Origin: Bdellovibrionales bacterium
GTDB taxonomy: Bacteria > Bdellovibrionota > Bdellovibrionia > Bdellovibrionales > JAMPXM01
DNA length: 6,984 nt
Direction: 5' to 3'
Assembly (NCBI GenBank): GCA_005793615.1
Contig: SXRI01000428.1
Span: 1 to 6,984, forward strand
Each line of letters opens with the position of its first letter. Within the stretch, counting starts at the first letter, position 1. A program made the translations under genes and the position numbers. A model generated the notes under the pieces. The model did no database searches and had not been told where the DNA came from. It saw only the letters and a list, made by a program, of their open reading frames with translations. This document shows positions 1 to 4,549 of the stretch, in pieces.

Positions 1-2
1 AT

Positions 3-323
3 GGCAAGGCCGTTGCCCAGGGAACTTTCTTCGCGCTTGATTGGAGTCTTGAACGGGGCGAACTGAGTGAGCGCGAGTACCAGCGGGCTAATCGTCTGTT
101 GCGCGGGGTCGTTGGACTTGAGTGTTTGAATATGAACGCGGCTTATCGCCGTCGGCGTCCGTCGCTCGCACTTGCCCGCCGTTTACTGGTGCTGGATAAA
201 AAACGTGCCTCTGACAAGAGCTTAACGTTTGTTTTTCTCAAGGGTGTTGGTCGACCGTGTCGACGCGCTGTTTTAGTCGATGAAATCTTACGCGAAGCTC
301 GACGCCAAAATTGGATTGGCTGA
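3..323 (+). CDS. aroB: 3-dehydroquinate synthase, C-terminal part (5' end outside window)
   Basis: AroB converts DAHP to 3-dehydroquinate, the second step of the shikimate pathway, in the cytoplasm, using NAD and a divalent metal. Only the last 107 residues are present; the frame is open from the window edge. The first residues read GKAVAQG, and the two bases before them (AT) would complete a His codon if preceded by C, giving the family's HGxAVAxG motif with its metal-binding His. Further on the protein has DKKR, then LTFVFLKGVG and a final VDEILREA helix. These match the usual AroB ending (DKK...FVLL..IG...VD...). The stop lies 10 nt before the preferred aroA start, so the two are probably co-transcribed. 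The stretch between about residues 50 and 65 is unusually Arg-rich. The family call is firm; activity cannot be judged from this fragment. Confidence 0.92.
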   Translation, partial: GKAVAQGTFFALDWSLERGELSEREYQRANRLLRGVVGLECLNMNAAYRRRRPSLALARRLLVLDKKRASDKSLTFVFLKGVGRPCRRAVLVDEILREARRQNWIG

Positions 324-333
324 GGATAGGGTG
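322..333 (+). promoter_or_regulatory. aroA ribosome binding site that decides the start
   Basis: GAGG at 322-325 lies 8 nt before ATG 334 and overlaps the aroB stop codon. It supports 334 (or the adjacent GTG 331) over the in-frame ATG at 280. That earlier ATG lies deep inside aroB, has no purine-rich site before it, and would add 18 residues with no EPSP synthase counterpart. Confidence 0.65.
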
Positions 334-1551
334 ATGGCGTTTCGTTTTTTGGGTCGACTGCCTGCTTCAAAATCCATTCTCAATCGTCTTCTGGTGATCC
401 AGAGTTTTTCCGCCGGCGGTTTGCAGATCGACGGTGAATCGAGTTGTGACGACGTCAAATACATGCGTGAAGCTTTAAGTTTGGTGATGGGTAGAAAAGA
501 TGCGCTCGCACCAGTCGACTGTGGGGCTGCGGGCACGACTTTTCGTTTTCTGGCACTGCGGGCCTCGCGTTTTCCTGGTCGGCATTTACTTAGGGGTAGT
601 GAGCGTTTGCTGGCGCGACCGCAAGGGGCCTTGATCGGAATTCTCGAACAGTTAGGCGTTCAAGCTGAACTCAATTCGCGGGGTTTGCTCATTGACTCGA
701 AAGGCTGGCAGTCTCCTAAGAATGGCGCGTTGATGATCGATCGCTCGCAATCTAGTCAGTTTGCCAGTGCTGTGATGTTAAGTGCTTGGGATCTTGATTT
801 TGATTTGAGTATTCAGCTGGTGAGTGAGGGCGAAACACCTTCTGAGGGCTATCTGGTCATGAGTGAGGCCTTGCTGTGTGAAGCAGGCATGAGTTTTCAT
901 CGCGAAGCCGGTAACTCTTTGACGATCAAAAAAGGCTCCCAAGTTCGCGCAACAATGATGAAGGCAGAGCCGGATCTGAGCTCTTGTTTCGCGATTGCGG
1001 CACTTGCCGCCATCAATGAAAACTCCAGTGCCTGCATCGAGGCCTTTCCTCGTCAAAGTCTGCAACCTGATGCGGTTTTTCCGCAAGTACTGCGACATCT
1101 GGGCGTAGAGGTGCGCCATGATGTTGGCAGAGACGAACTCAAAATCAATGGAGTAAGCCGATTGCGGTCGCTTGAAATGAATCTCGGTGACTGTCCCGAT
1201 CTCTTTCCGGTCTTGGCAGTCCTTTGTGCTTTCGCAGAAGGAAGATCCAACCTCTTTGGTGCGAAACACCTTATTCATAAGGAATCCGATCGCATCAAGT
1301 GCATAGCCGAATTGGTGCGTGCTTTAGGTCGTGAGGTCGAATTGCGAGCCGACGGTCTGGTGATCCATGGCCGGGGACTTCATGAGGTGAGTCGTGACCC
1401 GTGGGAGTTTGATCCGCAAGAGGATCATCGCTTGGCAATGGCTGCAGCAGTGGCGCAAGTCGCGGGCAGCGGTGTCCGGGTTTTGCATCCTGAAGTAGTG
1501 AATAAGAGCTTTCCTGAATTTTGGCAGATTTTCCGCGGAGGTCGGGCTTGA
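334..1551 (+). CDS. aroA: 5-enolpyruvylshikimate-3-phosphate (EPSP) synthase
   Basis: Transfers the enolpyruvyl group of PEP to shikimate-3-phosphate, step six of the pathway. The chosen start gives 405 residues, somewhat shorter than E. coli AroA (427). Active-site motifs are present in order: SKS..NR (K13, R18), GAAGTTFR (G67, R71), ARP (R95), SSQF (S140-Q142), a PD motif with D289, HKESDR (K316, E317, R320), EDHR (R366) and NKSFPEF (K391). By eye these match E. coli K22, R27, G96, R100, R124, S169-Q171, D313, K340/E341/R344, R386 and K411. The Pro after the catalytic Arg (E. coli P101) is Phe72 here, and the Asn of GNAGT is Ala65. aroA overlaps the next gene by 4 nt. An alternative start at 280 is possible but less likely. 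The enzyme is very probably active. Confidence 0.96.
   Translation: MAFRFLGRLPASKSILNRLLVIQSFSAGGLQIDGESSCDDVKYMREALSLVMGRKDALAPVDCGAAGTTFRFLALRASRFPGRHLLRGSERLLARPQGALIGILEQLGVQAELNSRGLLIDSKGWQSPKNGALMIDRSQSSQFASAVMLSAWDLDFDLSIQLVSEGETPSEGYLVMSEALLCEAGMSFHREAGNSLTIKKGSQVRATMMKAEPDLSSCFAIAALAAINENSSACIEAFPRQSLQPDAVFPQVLRHLGVEVRHDVGRDELKINGVSRLRSLEMNLGDCPDLFPVLAVLCAFAEGRSNLFGAKHLIHKESDRIKCIAELVRALGREVELRADGLVIHGRGLHEVSRDPWEFDPQEDHRLAMAAAVAQVAGSGVRVLHPEVVNKSFPEFWQIFRGGRA
1537..1551 (+). promoter_or_regulatory. Strong RBS and TTG start overlapping the aroA stop
   Basis: GGAGGT at 1537-1542 is followed after 5 nt by TTG 1548-1550, whose last two bases begin the aroA TGA (1549-1551), a TTGA overlap. 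The in-frame TTG at 1521 lies upstream of this site, has no comparable SD, and would add 9 residues ahead of the first beta strand. Starting at 1548 puts the kinase P-loop at residue 7, as is usual for shikimate kinases. Termination-reinitiation coupling with aroA is inferred. Confidence 0.75.
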
Positions 1552-2021
1552 GATCCGTCCTGATCGGCCATCGAGGTGTCGGCAAAAGTTCATTACTCAA
1601 ACGTATCGAGTACTACTATCGTGAGGCCGGTCGAGAACTTGTGGCCTTTGACCTTGATGCCGAGATCTCACGACGATCCGGCGAAAGTGCCTCAGAGATT
1701 TTTCAATCCAAGGGTGAAATTGAGTTTCGTAGACTTGAGCAAGAGGCCTTCGTGGCGATTGATCGCGAGACTTCAAACTCTCAACAAGATGTCTTCGTGA
1801 GTCTGGGTGCCGGATTTGATCTTTCGCGCTTGCCGTCGAGTTGGCGGGCTTTGTGGATTCGTCGCCCCAGTGATCACCGCGGGCGAGTTTTTATTGATTC
1901 TGAGAGGCCGCGCCTGAATCGTGAGGTTTCGCCGCTAGCGGAATACCACGAGCGATTTGTATCTCGACAGAAGAGTTATCATGAGCGAGCAGATGAGACC
2001 TTGTTCATTGATGAAGGCCTG
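1548..2021 (+). other. Domain 1 of fusion: shikimate kinase
   Basis: Residues 1-158 phosphorylate shikimate with ATP. The P-loop is GHRGVGKS (7-14, K13). The shikimate-binding DLD is D35/D37, matching DTD in the M. tuberculosis enzyme. SASEIF...GEIEFRR supplies R61 (Mtb R58). The lid has RPRL with R120 (Mtb R117), and RQKSYHERAD supplies R140 (Mtb R136). The GGG that contacts shikimate reads GAG (87-89), an Ala in the middle position. The domain is full length, so activity is likely, perhaps with altered shikimate affinity. Confidence 0.9.
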
Positions 2022-3404
2022 CAGAATGTCGATTCCGCAGAGGGGAACTTTTTTTTGAACCAGTTTTCCGCGATCGGCGGTGCGCTCACCTTGATGCCTG
2101 AGATCTTTCGCAGTGATAACTTGTTTACGCAGTGGTGCGAGCGCAGGCTCTCTTGGGGCGTGAAGTGGTTTGAGGTTCGCGATGATCTTTTGAGTGAAAA
2201 ACAGATCCAACTGGCATTCAACCACCTTCCTAAAGACCGTCTTCTCTTGAGCTTTCGTGCTCGGAATCCTAGTTCAACTCTCGTGGCGGGCGTACAAGCG
2301 GGTGGGGCGTTTGATTGGCCGTTAGAGCTTGGCTCGTGCCCATACGGTGAACCTACGGTTTTGTCTCTGCATGAACGCCCAGAGGAACAAAGTATGGTAG
2401 ATGCACTCGCCCGGTTGAGTGCCTTGCCATTGACAAAGGGTCTTATTAAGGCGGCTTTACCGGTGCATGACTTTAACGAGCTGGCGTTGGGGCATGCGTG
2501 GATGGCCGCAGCACCCGAGCAGCGAGTGTTTTTGCCGTTGTCAACGGATGGCCGCTGGTCGTGGTATCGCTTACTCATGTCGCCGCTGGTGGCGCTGAGC
2601 TTTTTTCGTGAGTCCGATGGCTCTGGTGCGGATCAGCCGACGTTACTACAATGGACGCGTCGTAAAATGCTGAGCTCAACACCTCTGCGTTTTGCTGCCG
2701 TTATCGGTGATCCGGTCATGCATAGTCGAACGCCGATCGAGCAGCAGGAGTTTTTTGGCCATTGGAAAATTCCGGTCGTCGCGATTCGTATGACTGAACG
2801 CGAATGGAGCGAGGGAGCCATGGAGTTTCTCCGCTCGCTCGGTCTTGGCTGGGCTGCCGTTACGGCGCCATTGAAACGAGCAGCCTTTGCTTTGTCGGCG
2901 CGGCGTGAGCGCGTGGCGGAAGATTTGTCATCGGTGAACACTTTGCTCTGGGATAGCGAGCATGGTTGCTGGCGCGGCACCAACACTGATCAGATGGGGT
3001 TTCGGGCACTTCTAGGTGGCGAAGACTTGGGGGTTACTGCGATTTGCGGTGGCGGCGGAACTTTGGCGATGATGAAGTCCGTTCTTCCGCAGGCCGAGTG
3101 TTTCTCTGCACGTACAGGCGAGAATCGCAATGAACATGGCGCGCGCGCTCAGCGATTTCGCCCCGATACAGTCATATGGGCCAGCGGTGGAAAGTTGGAA
3201 CTTTCGCCAAACAAAGTGCAATCAGATTGGCGGCCTCGCCTGGTGATTGATTTAAATTATTTTGAGGATTCTCCAGGCCGGGAGTTTGCTTTGCGCCATG
3301 GGGCACGCTACATCTCCGGGCTGAAGATGTTTCAAACACAAGCACAAGGTCAGCGAGAATTCTGGCTGTCGAGTCTTCAAGGTGAATTGGAGGGGACAAG
3401 ATGA
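1548..3404 (+). CDS. aroK/aroD/aroE: Trifunctional shikimate kinase - type I 3-dehydroquinate dehydratase - shikimate dehydrogenase fusion
   Basis: One uninterrupted 618-residue protein holds three shikimate-pathway domains: shikimate kinase (about 1-158), type I dehydroquinate dehydratase (about 174-375) and shikimate dehydrogenase (about 380-616). It would convert 3-dehydroquinate to dehydroshikimate, shikimate and shikimate-3-phosphate, the substrate of the neighbouring AroA. Order and domain types equal the C-terminal half of eukaryotic AROM and also those of the fungal repressor QUTR. Retained catalytic residues favour an enzyme: kinase K13, D37, R61, R120, R140; dehydratase H275, K301; dehydrogenase K443, D481. 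No transmembrane segment, signal peptide or frameshift is seen, so it is probably cytoplasmic. It overlaps aroA by TTGA and aroC by ATGA, so it lies in the middle of one transcription unit. Domain assignments come from motif reading, firmest for the kinase and dehydrogenase and a little less so for the divergent dehydratase. Confidence 0.93.
   Translation: MRSVLIGHRGVGKSSLLKRIEYYYREAGRELVAFDLDAEISRRSGESASEIFQSKGEIEFRRLEQEAFVAIDRETSNSQQDVFVSLGAGFDLSRLPSSWRALWIRRPSDHRGRVFIDSERPRLNREVSPLAEYHERFVSRQKSYHERADETLFIDEGLQNVDSAEGNFFLNQFSAIGGALTLMPEIFRSDNLFTQWCERRLSWGVKWFEVRDDLLSEKQIQLAFNHLPKDRLLLSFRARNPSSTLVAGVQAGGAFDWPLELGSCPYGEPTVLSLHERPEEQSMVDALARLSALPLTKGLIKAALPVHDFNELALGHAWMAAAPEQRVFLPLSTDGRWSWYRLLMSPLVALSFFRESDGSGADQPTLLQWTRRKMLSSTPLRFAAVIGDPVMHSRTPIEQQEFFGHWKIPVVAIRMTEREWSEGAMEFLRSLGLGWAAVTAPLKRAAFALSARRERVAEDLSSVNTLLWDSEHGCWRGTNTDQMGFRALLGGEDLGVTAICGGGGTLAMMKSVLPQAECFSARTGENRNEHGARAQRFRPDTVIWASGGKLELSPNKVQSDWRPRLVIDLNYFEDSPGREFALRHGARYISGLKMFQTQAQGQREFWLSSLQGELEGTR
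2067..2672 (+). other. Domain 2 of fusion: type I 3-dehydroquinate dehydratase (divergent)
   Basis: Residues about 174-375 follow the class I TIM-barrel pattern. WFEVRDD (E209, R211) matches ILEWRVD with E. coli E46/R48. LLSFRAR (R237) matches FTFRS (R82). VLSLHE (H275) matches the general-base His143. LIKAA (K301) matches the Schiff-base Lys170. SGADQ (S359, Q363) matches SAPGQ (S232, Q236). Differences: E. coli E86 aligns with Pro241, D114 aligns near Pro258, and the GxxSR motif is stretched to GRWSWYR, so the Arg213 partner is uncertain (R341?). Homology is convincing by order and spacing, but activity is less certain than for the other two domains. Confidence 0.8.
2685..3395 (+). other. 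Domain 3 of fusion: shikimate dehydrogenase
   Basis: Residues about 380-616 reduce 3-dehydroshikimate with NAD(P)H. Visible motifs are VIGDPVMHSRTP (substrate loop, S393/T395), VTAPLK (K443, catalytic Lys), SSVNTL (N463), NTD (catalytic D481), the Rossmann loop CGGGGT (500-505), ARTG (R522, at the position of NRT that favours NADPH), IDLNY, and GLKMFQTQA (Q598). The NVTxPxK motif has Ala437 for Asn, the NATPxGM loop is replaced by WASGGKLEL, and the domain is some 30 residues shorter than a typical AroE. Most shortening falls between the glycine loop and the IDLNY strand. Confidence 0.9.
3389..3404 (+). promoter_or_regulatory. aroC RBS with ATGA stop/start overlap
   Basis: GGAGG at 3389-3393 is 7 nt upstream of ATG 3401. 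The ATG overlaps the TGA (3402-3404) of the fusion gene, the classic arrangement for translational coupling. Confidence 0.75.
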
Positions 3405-4453
3405 GCGGTGCCAACAGTTTTGGATCAAGATTCGTGGTCACGAGCTTCGGTGAAAGTCATGGTGCCGCCTTGGGCGCTGTGATCGACGGTGTACCAGCTG
3501 GTTTGAATTGGGATGAGGCATTGCTGAGCCGTGAACTTCAACGTCGCCGCCCGGGAAGTTCAGCGGTCGTTAGCGCGCGTGCCGAGAATGACAACGCCGA
3601 GGTTTTAAGCGGTGTTTATCAAGGAAAAACTCTCGGCACGCCGATCGCGCTCATAGTTCGTAACCATGACCAACGGTCGCAAGACTATGATAGCGTGAGC
3701 GAGAGCCCCCGCCCGGGACATGCCGATGATGTTTGGAAAAGTAAGTTCGCTCACGTCGATCCGCGTGGTGGCGGTCGAGCTTCGGGGCGCGAAACTCTCG
3801 CGCGGGTCATGGGCGGCGCCGTTGCACGAATGTTACTCGCGGCGGTATGTCCACAGTTGCAAGTGCTTGGTTTTGCGCGCTCGATCGGTCCCCTTGAGCT
3901 TTCAGCGGAAGAATTAAACGCGTTCACGGGAGCTACTCCGATCCCACAGTCGGCGGATGCTTTTGTGGCCAGATTTCCATCGGTGAATCGGCAGAGCGAA
4001 GTTGAGAACCTGCTTCTATTGGCCAAGAGTGATGGAAAAAGCTATGGCGGCATCGCGGAACTGCGAATCTCGGGTGTGCCACTGGGTCTTGGCCAGCCGG
4101 TATTTCATAAATTGAAAGCCGACCTTGCCGGTGCATTGATCGGCGTTGGCGCTGCAGTTTCGATCGAGTTTGGTGCGGGTCTTGAGGCGGCGCACGCCGA
4201 GGGTTCGGTGTTTCATCGGCAGAATGAACAGTCGCACTACGGCGGCATTCGCGGTGGAATCTCTACCGGAGAGTCGATAGATCTGCGTGTTGGCTTCAAG
4301 CCCACGGCCACGGTTCTTGATCTGGCAAAGAAGGGCCGCCACGATCCGTGCATCGTTCCGAGGGCGATTCCCGTATTGGAAGCGATGGCGTATTTGGTGC
4401 TCGCGGACCATCTGCTTTGGACGCAAACGGATCAAATCTCCAAGCTTAAATGA
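3401..4453 (+). CDS. aroC: Chorismate synthase
   Basis: Eliminates phosphate from EPSP to give chorismate, the last pathway step and branch point for Phe, Tyr, Trp and folate; the reaction needs reduced FMN. The protein has 350 residues. Signature motifs are present: SFGESHG (15-21, H20 matching catalytic H17 of E. coli), RRRPGSS (48-54), SGVYQGKTLGTPIAL, RNHDQRSQDY, RPGHAD (104-109, H107 matching H106), RGGGRASGRET (122-132), GGIRGGISTG, FKPT (299-302) and KGRHDPC (311-317). The segment between FKPT and KGRHDPC is about 13 residues shorter than in E. coli AroC. It is coupled to the preceding fusion gene by ATGA and closes the aro operon. No NAD(P)H-flavin reductase domain is attached, so FMN reduction must come from another protein, as in other monofunctional bacterial enzymes. 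Confidence 0.97.
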   Translation: MSGANSFGSRFVVTSFGESHGAALGAVIDGVPAGLNWDEALLSRELQRRRPGSSAVVSARAENDNAEVLSGVYQGKTLGTPIALIVRNHDQRSQDYDSVSESPRPGHADDVWKSKFAHVDPRGGGRASGRETLARVMGGAVARMLLAAVCPQLQVLGFARSIGPLELSAEELNAFTGATPIPQSADAFVARFPSVNRQSEVENLLLLAKSDGKSYGGIAELRISGVPLGLGQPVFHKLKADLAGALIGVGAAVSIEFGAGLEAAHAEGSVFHRQNEQSHYGGIRGGISTGESIDLRVGFKPTATVLDLAKKGRHDPCIVPRAIPVLEAMAYLVLADHLLWTQTDQISKLK

Positions 4454-4540
4454 TGCTGGGTGGCATTCCTCTCGTGGGGGAGGCTGGGCCGCATATGTAA
4501 CCTTGAAAAATCATGGTGAGTGCGCGAAAGTTGGCGGTTT

Positions 4541-4549
4541 AGGAGAGCC
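4541..4549 (+). promoter_or_regulatory. RBS of the ABC exporter gene
   Basis: AGGAG at 4541-4545 lies 4 nt before ATG 4550. This favours 4550 over the in-frame GTG at 4520, which has no good SD and would add a 10-residue extension not expected before an MsbA-type first helix. Confidence 0.6.

Noticed and set aside
1..66. ATG at position 1 opening a short frame
   Set aside because: It stops after 21 codons; the overlapping frame from position 3 gives a clear AroB C-terminus. The ATG is probably the end of a His codon plus the start of a Gly codon.
280..333. Upstream ATG 280 as the aroA start
   Set aside because: There is no Shine-Dalgarno site, it gives a 44-nt overlap with aroB, and the added residues have no counterpart in EPSP synthases; ATG 334 has GAGG 8 nt upstream.
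778..1278. 166-codon open frame on the minus strand inside aroA
   Set aside because: It lies wholly opposite a well-conserved EPSP synthase frame, has no recognisable motifs, and fits the antisense shadow of a gene with this codon use.
1979..2578. 199-codon open frame on the minus strand inside the fusion gene
   Set aside because: Its composition is Ser/Arg/Lys-rich with no domain pattern, and it lies opposite the kinase-dehydratase region, whose + strand frame carries conserved motifs throughout.
4468..4483. Small hairpin (6 bp including one G-U pair, GTGG loop) after aroC as a terminator
   Set aside because: The stem is short and no T-run follows, so it is not a convincing intrinsic terminator.
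4503..4531. TTGAAA at 4503-4508 as a -35 box for the exporter gene
   Set aside because: The position 17 nt downstream (GAAAGT) is a poor -10 box and would overlap the ribosome binding region, so no promoter is called.
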